This document shows, piece by piece, positions 34,888 to 42,584 of a stretch of DNA of 64,000 nucleotides. The notes beneath the pieces were generated by a model. It was not told where the DNA came from and did no database searches. It saw nothing but the letters and a program-made list of their open reading frames with translations. The stretch covers positions 504,460 through 568,459 of the forward strand of contig NZ_RKRE01000001.1 of NCBI RefSeq assembly GCF_003815015.1, in the 5' to 3' direction. The position numbers were made by a program, and so were the translations under genes. Numbering within the stretch: the first letter of the stretch is position 1; each line of letters begins with the position of its first letter. Source of the DNA: Thermodesulfitimonas autotrophica. Its GTDB lineage: Bacteria; Bacillota; Desulfotomaculia; Desulfotomaculales; Ammonificaceae.

Positions 34888-36063
34888 GTGACCGTCAAAG
34901 TCAACCCCAACCTGGCGCGCACCCTCAAGAAGTTTGGGGCTACCACCGCAACCCAGTGTTACCACTGCGGTAACTGCACCGTCGTCTGTCCCCTTTCCAC
35001 GGACGAAAACCAGTTTCCGCGCCGGTTCATGCGTTTTGCCCAGTTAGGTATGGAAGATAAGCTCAAGAACGCTGTTGAGCCGTGGCTCTGCTATTACTGC
35101 GGTGACTGTTCCCGGCTCTGCCCGCGGCAGGCCAACCCGGGCGAAGTGATGATGTCAATGCGCCGGTACCTCACCTCCCTTTACGACTGGACCGGCCTCT
35201 CACTCAAGGTTTACACTTCGCGGGCTTTTGAGTTCCTAATGGTGGCCGGGCTCTTTGCAGCTACCTTGATCCTTGTGTTCCTCCTGCAGGGGCAACCTTC
35301 TACGGAACACGCCGATCTCAGTAGCTTCCTGCCCCGGTCCCTCGTTATTGGCGGCGGCATGCTTTTCGGCGTAGCGCTTGCCTTCATGGTAGCGCTGAAT
35401 ATCCTGCGGATGCATAAATTCATCATGAACCCAGGCGAATACGGGCAGTACGTTAAAATCCCTGCATCGGTCTACATTAAAGAATTAGGCACCTTCCTCT
35501 ACCATTTTGTAACCCAGAACCGGTTCAGCCTCTGCACCAATAGAAGCCGGTATATTAAGCACTTCCTCCTGGTCTTAGGTTTCCTTGTCTTCGCTTTTTA
35601 CGCAGGCTTCATGGTGCTCGTGGAAGTCATCCGCGATGGACTTAAGGTCGCCTTCGTCACGGGAAGCCCGCACCCGATCTTTCCAGCGCTGCATCCGGTG
35701 CGCCTTCTGGAGTACGCTGCCACCGCCGCAGTTCTCTACGTGGTCATCGAATCCTTCCTCGGCCGGCTGGCGAAAAAAGAGCCCCTGCACCAGCAGTCTC
35801 ACTCTACGGACTGGACTTTCTTGCTACTGGTAGGCGGCACAGTCTTAACCGGCCTGCTCACCCACATCTTCAGGAACTTAGACGTTCCCACGGCCACCTA
35901 CTGGGCCTTTGCGCTGCACCTGGCCTTCATCGTCCCGCTCTTTGTAGTCGGCGCCCTCTTTGCCAAGTGGGCCCACGCCGTTTACCGGCCTCTGGCCCTC
36001 TACTTCATCAAGGTGAAACAGAGCGCCCAACAGATGCAGCAGGATGAGTTTATGAGCCTTTAA
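34888..36063 (+). CDS. qmoC: Quinone-interacting membrane-bound oxidoreductase subunit QmoC
   Basis: QmoC is the quinone-side subunit. Residues 1-100 form an HdrC-like part with CYHCGNCTVVCPLS and CYYCGDCSRLCPRQANP, each ligating a [4Fe-4S] cluster. The rest has about six membrane helices (roughly 110-360) of the NarI/HdrE heme b type, with candidate heme histidines in YHFVTQNR, YIKHFLLV, LTHIFRN and ALHLAF. The GTG at 34888 follows AGGAGGGAAATAAGGA. Full-length QmoC, not an HdrBC replacement, is present. Confidence 0.95.
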   Translation: MTVKVNPNLARTLKKFGATTATQCYHCGNCTVVCPLSTDENQFPRRFMRFAQLGMEDKLKNAVEPWLCYYCGDCSRLCPRQANPGEVMMSMRRYLTSLYDWTGLSLKVYTSRAFEFLMVAGLFAATLILVFLLQGQPSTEHADLSSFLPRSLVIGGGMLFGVALAFMVALNILRMHKFIMNPGEYGQYVKIPASVYIKELGTFLYHFVTQNRFSLCTNRSRYIKHFLLVLGFLVFAFYAGFMVLVEVIRDGLKVAFVTGSPHPIFPALHPVRLLEYAATAAVLYVVIESFLGRLAKKEPLHQQSHSTDWTFLLLVGGTVLTGLLTHIFRNLDVPTATYWAFALHLAFIVPLFVVGALFAKWAHAVYRPLALYFIKVKQSAQQMQQDEFMSL

Positions 36064-36082
36064 AATCCTCATCCAGGCAAAA

Positions 36083-36134
36083 AAAAGAACAGGGAGATAA
36101 ACCATAAACGGTTCTCCCTGTTCTTTTCTTTTTA
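36083..36134. terminator. Bidirectional terminator between qmoC and fdhE
   Basis: AAAAGAACAGGGAGA (36083-36097) and TCTCCCTGTTCTTTT (36113-36127) form a 15-bp stem followed by CTTTTT on the plus strand and by A/T-rich sequence on the minus strand. It ends qmoABC and the convergent fdhE. Confidence 0.9.
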
Positions 36135-36142
36135 CCACAATT

Positions 36143-36943
36143 TTAAACGGAAAAGGCCCTATTCACAAAGCCGAGCCGCATTGCCGTTAAATCGAGCGGC
36201 ACCGTCCTGATATCTTCCCAGAATAGGGACAGAGCGTCCTTCTTCTTCTTCCGCTGGTCGAAGGTTTTGAGGTAGCCCCGGCACCGCGCACAGGTTTCGA
36301 GACGGTAAGCCCCCTCCTCGAAAAGGTAAAAACCGAGTCCGTCAGGATTGGTATTCCCGCAAAACGGACAGCAGCCCCGAACGAAGCGCCACTCTGTTCC
36401 GCAAAGGCCGCAGTAAAGATAACGTTTCCCGCCGGGGTCGATTCTGGCAAAATTGGGCTTGTTCCCGCATACCGGGCACTCGCCCCTCCCCCAGCAGTCG
36501 ACCGCCACCTGTTCCCAGACCCGTTTGGCGAAGGCCCCGAGAAAAAGCCGTAAAACATGGCTGAAGGCGAAGGCGAAAAAGTCCGCCGGGACCTGCACCT
36601 GACCCTCCAGGAAGGTAAAGGCGCGCGGGTCACGCCGGAGCAGCGCTTCCACCAGACCCTCCCGGGCACCAGGACTTGCGGGCAGGTTCGCTTTCAAGGC
36701 AGCAAACTTTTCCCGTAGCTCCGGGAGACCGGTTCCTAACAGATCGAAAACCGCGCTACTTACCCGCAGGAACTCCTCCGTATCGATAGTGGGCGGCGCA
36801 AACGTAAGCAACGTCTGCCTGCGGTCCCATGATGATAAAGCCGCTTCGTTCACCCGGACAGCAGTCGCGCTGAGCGTTATCTTCTCTATTTCCCGGTAAC
36901 AGGCAGACAGACGCGGCGGAAAGGTAAGCTCCCTCGCTCCCAA
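36143..36943 (-). CDS. fdhE: Formate dehydrogenase accessory protein FdhE
   Basis: FdhE is a rubredoxin-like maturation factor for formate dehydrogenases. The 266-residue protein is helical in its first half and then has four CxxC pairs: CPVCGNK, CGLCGTE, CPFCGNT and CARCRGY, which bind iron or zinc. The start is TTG at 36943 behind AAGGAGGGGG. No formate dehydrogenase gene is in the window, so its client is elsewhere. In this lineage many formate dehydrogenases carry selenocysteine. Confidence 0.93.
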   Translation of the reverse strand: MGARELTFPPRLSACYREIEKITLSATAVRVNEAALSSWDRRQTLLTFAPPTIDTEEFLRVSSAVFDLLGTGLPELREKFAALKANLPASPGAREGLVEALLRRDPRAFTFLEGQVQVPADFFAFAFSHVLRLFLGAFAKRVWEQVAVDCWGRGECPVCGNKPNFARIDPGGKRYLYCGLCGTEWRFVRGCCPFCGNTNPDGLGFYLFEEGAYRLETCARCRGYLKTFDQRKKKKDALSLFWEDIRTVPLDLTAMRLGFVNRAFSV

Positions 36944-37137
36944 ATTTTCTCTCCCCCTCCTTTTAACTTTATCACCGCCGCGCGCCCTTTACAATCAAAA
37001 AGATTTGCCAGCAAGACCCCACGCGGGCAGGCAAGGTCCGCACCGGCAAAAAACGGTGTTTCTTACGGGTGGCCGCCCCGACAGGATAATAACGGCCCCC
37101 AAGTCAATACCGGCCCGTTTTTGCCGCGGTACCCTGC

Positions 37138-38478
37138 TTATTTGCATTCCTTGCTCACCTGGGCACCGCTACAGCAGAAAACGACCGGACGCCCGTCCAC
37201 AACCGTTTCCAAATGAACCGGACGCCGCCACAGGTGGTAAACGTGGCCCAGAGCCCGCTCGAGATGGTAAAGATCCAGCTCCACGCCTTCATAAACATGT
37301 TTTAGGTAAAGTTCACCGCGCCCTTTATAGTTGCCGTCGGCCACCACGATGTACGGGTAGCCGCCGTTGATCAGGGTGCTTAAAAGCGCTTCGCGCACCT
37401 GTCCCCAATCCTTACTCACCACCCGCCACTCCTGACCAGCGCGCCGGTAAACGTAAAGGTCTAATGCCGCCACCAACTCTTCCGTGAGATAGTTGCGGAT
37501 AAAGGAGACGTCATTTTCTATAGTCCGCACCTCGAAGAGTTTTTCTCGTCCCCACCGGCGCTCAATATCCTCCAGGATGCGCAGCCCCACCAAGTAAGGG
37601 TTCAAGGTAAAGCTCCCGGGCTGGGTAAGCTGGGCGTGCATCCGGGCAAACTCTAGCGCCTCTGCCTCTTCAAGTTCCAGGGCCCGCATCAGCCGGAGAT
37701 GCCAGAAGGTGGCCCAGCCCTCGTTCAGAATCTTGGTAGTAAGCTGCGGCCAGAAGTAAAGGGTTTCCTCACGCACGATTTCAATAATGTCTCTTTCCCA
37801 CGCCTCAAGCGCCTCCGCATTCTGGGCAATAAACCGCAGAAGGTCCTTTTCCGGCCCGGCAGAGGCAAGACAGGCACACCAACGGCCGCCGCCTACCCCT
37901 TCCCCACCGTTGCTACCGGACCGGTTCGGGCTTCTCCTCCCTTCCCTTTCCCTTTCGTTACGTGCCGGCGCTGAACGCCTGATAAACAGGTGCGGGTCAA
38001 TATGCTCCTGAATGGCCACTACCGCGTCAAGAAAACGCTCCACCCGGTCGCGCCCGTAAGCAAGCTCATATTCCCTAATCCGGGCGGCAGATTGCGCCAT
38101 GATCTCGAGCATCCCCCGGGAAGTGCGACTGAAGTAAACGTTATTTTTAAAAAAGTCACTGTGGGCCAAAACGTGCGCCACCACTAATTTGTTCTGGACC
38201 AGCGAATTTCCCGCTAAAAGAAACGCGTAACAGGGGTTGGTGTTAATCACCATTTCGTAGATCCGGTCAAGCCCGTAATCATACTGCGTCTTTATCCGGT
38301 AATAGGCCTTGCCGAAGCTCCAGTGGGAGAAGCGTGTCGGCATCCCGTAGGCACCGAAGGTATAAATTACCTCTGCCGGACAGATTTCGTACCGCATCGG
38401 GAAGAAATCGAGCCCTGCCGCCCCGGCACAGGCGGTGATCTCGTCGATCACCCGCTCTAAAAGTGTCAGTTCGTCCAT
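37138..38478 (-). CDS. spoVR: SpoVR family protein
   Basis: The 446-residue protein matches SpoVR: YEICPAEVIYTFGAYGMPTRFSHWSFGKAY near the start, EMVINTNPCYAFLL, and ILNEGWATFWHLRLM in the middle. SpoVR affects spore cortex formation in Bacillus; its chemistry is unknown. Usual partners prkA and yhbH are absent here. Residues about 170-212 are a charged, then Gly/Ser-rich low-complexity insert between the two conserved halves. The ATG follows AAAGGGGG. Confidence 0.93.
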   Translation of the reverse strand: MDELTLLERVIDEITACAGAAGLDFFPMRYEICPAEVIYTFGAYGMPTRFSHWSFGKAYYRIKTQYDYGLDRIYEMVINTNPCYAFLLAGNSLVQNKLVVAHVLAHSDFFKNNVYFSRTSRGMLEIMAQSAARIREYELAYGRDRVERFLDAVVAIQEHIDPHLFIRRSAPARNEREREGRRSPNRSGSNGGEGVGGGRWCACLASAGPEKDLLRFIAQNAEALEAWERDIIEIVREETLYFWPQLTTKILNEGWATFWHLRLMRALELEEAEALEFARMHAQLTQPGSFTLNPYLVGLRILEDIERRWGREKLFEVRTIENDVSFIRNYLTEELVAALDLYVYRRAGQEWRVVSKDWGQVREALLSTLINGGYPYIVVADGNYKGRGELYLKHVYEGVELDLYHLERALGHVYHLWRRPVHLETVVDGRPVVFCCSGAQVSKECK

Positions 38479-38791
38479 TCCCTAACCCCCTTTCTTCCGT
38501 TCAGCTTTGAAGGTGGAATCACGGAACTGCAGCCAGCCTATTCAATGGTTATGCCGCAAACCGGCAGAAGATCCCCCCGGTGCCGCAGCCGAAAGCAAGT
38601 CCCTGGTAAAAGAGCCCCTGAGGCAAACGCTGTGCCGCTAGGTGACCGCTTTAGGAAGACTTTTACCGCCGCACCGGACGGGCAAAAAACATTCCCGGGA
38701 GAAAAACAGTCTTTCTAAGGCTACCCGGTTTCGGCTAAAATCTTCATAAAACGAGTTCGTAGAACGAACGCTACCACGGAGGTACTTTGCA
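38479..38791. other. Intergenic region between spoVR and ubiX
   Basis: This gap of about 310 bases has no open frame with a ribosome site. Near its right end, TAAAAT (38736-38741) could be a -10 box for ubiX, and an inverted repeat GTTCGT-AGA-ACGAAC (38755-38769) lies just past the likely start point, in operator position. The rest is unassigned; I looked for cobalamin and FMN riboswitch boxes and found none. Confidence 0.4.
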
Positions 38792-39400
38792 GTGCGGATA
38801 ATCGTAGGAATCACCGGCGCCTCAGGGGTCATTTACGGTATCAGCCTGCTTGAAGCGCTAAGGCAGCTCGACGTAGAAACCCACCTCATCCTGAGCCAGC
38901 AGGCGGAGCGGTTAATTACGGCCGAAACAGCGTACGCCCCCGAAGAGGTGCGGTCGCTTGCGGCCTATGCTTACGCGGCAGAGGATCTGCACGCCCCGGT
39001 AGCCAGCGGCTCCTTCCCCTGCCAGGGCATGGTGGTCGCCCCGTGCAGCATGAAGACCCTCGCGGGCATCGCCGGCGGCTACGCGGAAAACCTTATCCAG
39101 CGGGCCGCCGACGTAACGCTCAAGGAAGGCCGCCGCCTCATCCTTATGCCGCGGGAATCGCCCTTCAGCGCCGTTCATCTCGAGAATATGCTAAAGTTAG
39201 CCCGTCTGGGAGTTATCATTGCGCCGCCCGTGCCCGCTTTTTATACCCGGCCCCAGACCATAAACGACCTCGTCCGCTTCTCCGTCGGGCGGGTGCTGGA
39301 CCTTTTAGGGATAGAACACCGCCTTTTTCCCCGGTGGGGTGAAGACGGCGCGGCAACAAACCTGAGGCAGGAAGCTAAATTAGATAGCGGTGCAGAATGA
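38792..39400 (+). CDS. ubiX: UbiX family flavin prenyltransferase
   Basis: UbiX attaches dimethylallyl phosphate to FMN to make the prenylated flavin used by UbiD decarboxylases. The 202-residue protein begins RIIVGITGASGVIYG, contains the FMN-binding GSFPCQGMVVAPCSMKTLAGIAGGYAENLIQRAADV and the late ARLGVIIAPPVPAFYTRPQTI. The GTG at 38792 follows ACGGAGG. Its 3' end overlaps the convergent mgtE end by 26 bases. No ubiD is in the window. Confidence 0.95.
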   Translation: MRIIVGITGASGVIYGISLLEALRQLDVETHLILSQQAERLITAETAYAPEEVRSLAAYAYAAEDLHAPVASGSFPCQGMVVAPCSMKTLAGIAGGYAENLIQRAADVTLKEGRRLILMPRESPFSAVHLENMLKLARLGVIIAPPVPAFYTRPQTINDLVRFSVGRVLDLLGIEHRLFPRWGEDGAATNLRQEAKLDSGAE

Positions 39401-40733
39401 ACGTGGCCAGCCCGAAGTAGATGAGCATGCTACAGACATCCATTAGGGTCGTGATGAAAGGGCCCGAAGCCAGGGCGGGATCAAAACCAAAGCGGTTAAT
39501 CACCAGGGGCACCAAGCTGCCGATGATAGCGGCAACAATCATGCTCAGGGCCAAAGAGAGTCCGACGATGAAGCCGAGTACCGTCTGCCCCTGCCAGGCG
39601 TAAGCGATACCCGCCAAAACGAGACCGGAAACCAGCCCCACGATAACCGCTACCCGCACCTCACCTAAAATAACGCCCAAGACCGCGCGCGAGTTCACCT
39701 CCCCGGTCGCCAACCCGCGGACCACCACCGCCAGCGTCTGCGTAGCCAGGTTGCCTGGACCACCGGCCATTACCGTCATAAAGAAGGCCAGAGCCGTTAT
39801 GGCGCTCAAAGTCGCGGAAAAATTAGCAATCACGTGGCCGGCCAGAAGCTCCCCGAACATCAGCGCAACCAGCCAGGGCAACCGTTTAGTCGCCCTTTTT
39901 ACCACCCCGGATTCAAAGTACCGCCCTTCGTACTCTATGTTAGCCAGCCGCAGGATATCCTCAGTTGCCTCTTCCTCTACTACGTCGAGGATGTCGTCTA
40001 CCGTAACGATGCCCAGGAGCCTGTTGCGGGCGTCAACCACCGGCACGGCCAGGAAGTCGTACTTAGCAACAATCCGGGCTACCTCCTCCTGGTCGGTATT
40101 AACATCGACCCGGATTACCTCCGTGCGCATGATGTCGGCCACCCGGGTAGCAGGTGCGGAAAGGATCAATTCCCGTAGCGAAACAACGCCGACCAGCCGG
40201 TTTTCTTTATCCACAACATAAACGTAGTAAACGGTTTCGGCATCCGGCGCGGTGGCCCGGAGAATCTCTATCGCCTCCTGGGCGGTTACATCCTCCCGCA
40301 CGGAGACGAACTCCGTGGTCATGATCCCACCGGCGGTATCGGGACCGTACTCGAGCAATTCCTGGACATCTTCCGCTTCCGCCGCGCCCATTAGGGAGAG
40401 GAAGCGTTCCCGTTCTTCCTGGGGCATCTCCCCGAGCAGGTCGGCAGCGTCGTCGGTGGACATTTCGCGCAGGATCGCGGCCGCCCGCCACTCACCGAGT
40501 CCTTCGAGCAGTTCCTTGACCTCGGAACGGTCGAGCTGGTAAAGTATCGCGGCAGCCTTTGAAGGCTCGCACATCCGGATAATCTTTATCCGCTGCGCAA
40601 GATTCAGCTCCGGCAAAACTTCGGCGAGGTCGGCGTAATGGACCTCGCGCAAGAAGCGGCGGAGCCCTTCTGTTGGGCCCGCGGCCAGGAAACGCTTGAT
40701 CTTGGTCAGCACATCTGCAGTCGCCGCCGTCAT
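39375..40733 (-). CDS. mgtE: Magnesium transporter MgtE
   Basis: The 452-residue protein has the MgtE N-domain (helical, about 1-130), two CBS domains (about 135-255, including AGGIMTTEFVSVREDVTAQEA and VADIMRTEVIRVD) that sense Mg2+, the plug helix, and five membrane helices (about 285-450) with the pore signature AGGPGNLATQTLAVVVRGLATGE. It is a gated Mg2+ channel in the cell membrane. A terminator hairpin sits between a likely promoter and this gene, so expression may be attenuated. Confidence 0.95.
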   Translation of the reverse strand: MTAATADVLTKIKRFLAAGPTEGLRRFLREVHYADLAEVLPELNLAQRIKIIRMCEPSKAAAILYQLDRSEVKELLEGLGEWRAAAILREMSTDDAADLLGEMPQEERERFLSLMGAAEAEDVQELLEYGPDTAGGIMTTEFVSVREDVTAQEAIEILRATAPDAETVYYVYVVDKENRLVGVVSLRELILSAPATRVADIMRTEVIRVDVNTDQEEVARIVAKYDFLAVPVVDARNRLLGIVTVDDILDVVEEEATEDILRLANIEYEGRYFESGVVKRATKRLPWLVALMFGELLAGHVIANFSATLSAITALAFFMTVMAGGPGNLATQTLAVVVRGLATGEVNSRAVLGVILGEVRVAVIVGLVSGLVLAGIAYAWQGQTVLGFIVGLSLALSMIVAAIIGSLVPLVINRFGFDPALASGPFITTLMDVCSMLIYFGLATFILHRYLI

Positions 40734-40748
40734 CTTCCTGCGCCCCCC

Positions 40749-40836
40749 AAAAATAAAAGCCTTCTAACTATCAATTAGGAAGGCTTTGGAGAACCTTATC
40801 CTTCATCAATGTAGCAAGTTCCCTGCCGGCTGTCAA
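40749..40836 (-). promoter_or_regulatory. Promoter and terminator hairpin in front of mgtE
   Basis: Minus strand TTGACA (40836-40831) and TACATT (40813-40808) with a 17-base spacer lie just past the era stop. About 15 bases after the expected start point is a terminator: 9-bp AAAGCCTTC/GAAGGCTTT stem (40787-40779 with 40764-40756) plus TAA/TTA, followed by TTTTATTTTT. MgtE begins 16 bases beyond. The hairpin could simply end era transcripts, but the promoter upstream suggests a leader attenuator. No M-box consensus was found. Confidence 0.5.
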
Positions 40837-40844
40837 TTAAAACT

Positions 40845-41744
40845 CTACTCCGGCGTGTAACCAACCTGACGGAGAAAAGCCTCATTCCGCCGCCAGTTGG
40901 GCTTAACCTTCACCCAGAGGTCGAGGTAAACCCTCTGGCCGAAAAGCGCTTCGATCTCTTCCCGCGCTAACTGGCCGATCTTCTTAAGCATCTGTCCTCC
41001 CTGCCCGATCAGGATACCCTTATGCGACTCCCTTTCAGCAAAGACCACGGCCCTGATGTAGAGCAGGTCTTTTGTCCGGGGCACCATCTCCTCCACCATC
41101 ACCGCCACCCCGTGCGGCAGCTCTTCACGCGTGAGCTGGAAGACCTTTTCCCGAATCAACTCGGCAATCACCACGCGTTCTGGCTGGTCGCTGACGGTGC
41201 CCGGCGGGTAGTATTGCGGGCCCGGCGGGAGGTTTTCTATAATCACAGTGAGGAGCCGGTCGACATTTTCCCCTGTGAGCGCTGACACCGGAACAATCGC
41301 CACAAATTGATGTTTGTGGCGGAGCTCATCGATCAGGGGGAGTAGCTGTTCCTTCCGGATTAGGTCGATCTTGTTAAGGCACGCAATTACCGGCGTCTTA
41401 ACCTCCCGGAGACGCTCAAGGATGTAGTTATCCCCCGGTCCGAAAGGCCTGTGGGCTTCAAGGATAAAAATGATCAGATCCACTTCCTTCAGGGTCTCAA
41501 GTGCCGCCTTCACCATATACTCGCCCAAGAGGTGCCGGGGCTTGTGCACACCCGGCGTATCGACGAAAACCACCTGGGCTTCGGGCAGCGTTAAAATAGA
41601 ACGGATCTGGTGCCGGGTTGTCTGGGGCTTATCCGAAATGATGGCCACCTTCTGCCCCACCAGGCAGTTCAAAAGCGTTGATTTTCCCACGTTCGGACGG
41701 CCGATTAGCGTCACAAAACCAGAACGATGCTCTCTTTCACTCAT
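40845..41744 (-). CDS. era: GTPase Era
   Basis: Era is a GTPase needed for 16S rRNA and 30S maturation. The 299-residue protein has G1 GRPNVGKST, G3 DTPGVHKP, G4 NKID and a C-terminal KH domain ending in QRVYLDLWVKVKPNWRRNE. The frame is open further upstream, but ATG 41744 overlaps the cdd stop as ATGA and begins MSEREHRSGFVTLIG, typical for the family. It is last in the ybeY-cdd-era group. Confidence 0.97.
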   Translation of the reverse strand: MSEREHRSGFVTLIGRPNVGKSTLLNCLVGQKVAIISDKPQTTRHQIRSILTLPEAQVVFVDTPGVHKPRHLLGEYMVKAALETLKEVDLIIFILEAHRPFGPGDNYILERLREVKTPVIACLNKIDLIRKEQLLPLIDELRHKHQFVAIVPVSALTGENVDRLLTVIIENLPPGPQYYPPGTVSDQPERVVIAELIREKVFQLTREELPHGVAVMVEEMVPRTKDLLYIRAVVFAERESHKGILIGQGGQMLKKIGQLAREEIEALFGQRVYLDLWVKVKPNWRRNEAFLRQVGYTPE

Positions 41745-42133
41745 TTCCCGAAAGCGTGTGGCAAAAGTGCCACCAGTGCCTCCTCCCTGTAGTCTCCGCT
41801 GGCTTCTACCACCAGCACCCGCATCTGGGGCCCAAACTCGTAAAGCACCTGCCGGCAGGCCCCGCACGGGTAGCAGAAGCCCTCGCGGTTCCAGGCAACG
41901 GCTATCGCGACAAAATCGCGGCAGCCGGCCGTGACCGCCTTAACGGCGGCCACCCGCTCCGCGCAGATGGTAAGCCCGTAAGAGGCGTTTTCCACGTTTG
42001 CGCCGGTGAATAGCCTGCCCTCGCGCGTCAAAAGCGCCGCTCCCACCCGGATGCCGGAGTAGGGTGCGTAAGCCTGTTCTCTCGCCGCAAGCGCCGCCGC
42101 AACCAGCTCTTGCCGCCACGCCGCGCCAGTCAT
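41741..42133 (-). CDS. cdd: Cytidine deaminase
   Basis: Cdd turns cytidine and deoxycytidine into uridines for pyrimidine salvage. The 130-residue tetrameric-type enzyme has YAPYSGIRVGAALL, the zinc and catalytic motif TICAERVA (C and E) and the second PCGACRQVL. It lies between ybeY (5 bases upstream) and era (overlapping), an order found throughout Firmicutes. Confidence 0.95.
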   Translation of the reverse strand: MTGAAWRQELVAAALAAREQAYAPYSGIRVGAALLTREGRLFTGANVENASYGLTICAERVAAVKAVTAGCRDFVAIAVAWNREGFCYPCGACRQVLYEFGPQMRVLVVEASGDYREEALVALLPHAFGK

Positions 42134-42137
42134 TCTT

Positions 42138-42584
42138 TCACCCCAGAAGCCGCAGAATCTCTTCTTCCTGAGCCTTCATCCGGGCGGCCTCCGCCGCCGT
42201 TTCATGATCGTACCCGAGCAGGTGAAGGGCGCCGTGCACCACCAGTTGCGCCACTTCCTGATGTAGATCACGCCCCTCCTCAATGGCCCAGCGGGCGGCG
42301 GTTTCCAGGGAAATAACCACGTCTCCGAGGAGCAAAACCTCCCGCTCACCCTCCTGCACCGTTTCATTCATAGCGAAGGAGAGGACGTCGGTCGGCTCAT
42401 CCTTTCCCCGGTAACGGTAGTTCAGCATCTTAATGGCCGCATCATCCACAAAAGTAATCCCGAGTTCCGTCTCCTGCTTGGGGCCAAGGACAGCGAGTAC
42501 CACTGCCGCCGCCCGCTCAGCCAGCGACGTCAGACTCTCCGGCACCGGGACCTTTTCTTGCTGGTTTTGGACTATCACTGCCAC
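42138..42584 (-). CDS. ybeY: rRNA maturation endoribonuclease YbeY
   Basis: YbeY is a zinc-dependent enzyme acting in 16S rRNA 3' maturation and ribosome quality control. The metal motif is HGALHLLGYDHETAAEA (HxxxHxxGYDH) near the C-terminus; the EPTDVLSFAM signature precedes it. GTG 42584 with AAAGGAGG at 6 bases is used, giving 148 residues; it overlaps the 3' end of pgpH by 68 bases. Confidence 0.94.
   Translation of the reverse strand: MAVIVQNQQEKVPVPESLTSLAERAAAVVLAVLGPKQETELGITFVDDAAIKMLNYRYRGKDEPTDVLSFAMNETVQEGEREVLLLGDVVISLETAARWAIEEGRDLHQEVAQLVVHGALHLLGYDHETAAEAARMKAQEEEILRLLG

Noticed and set aside
40733-40845. M-box Mg2+ riboswitch upstream of mgtE
   Set aside because: The era-mgtE gap is only about 110 bases and lacks M-box conserved boxes; only a promoter and a terminator are visible.
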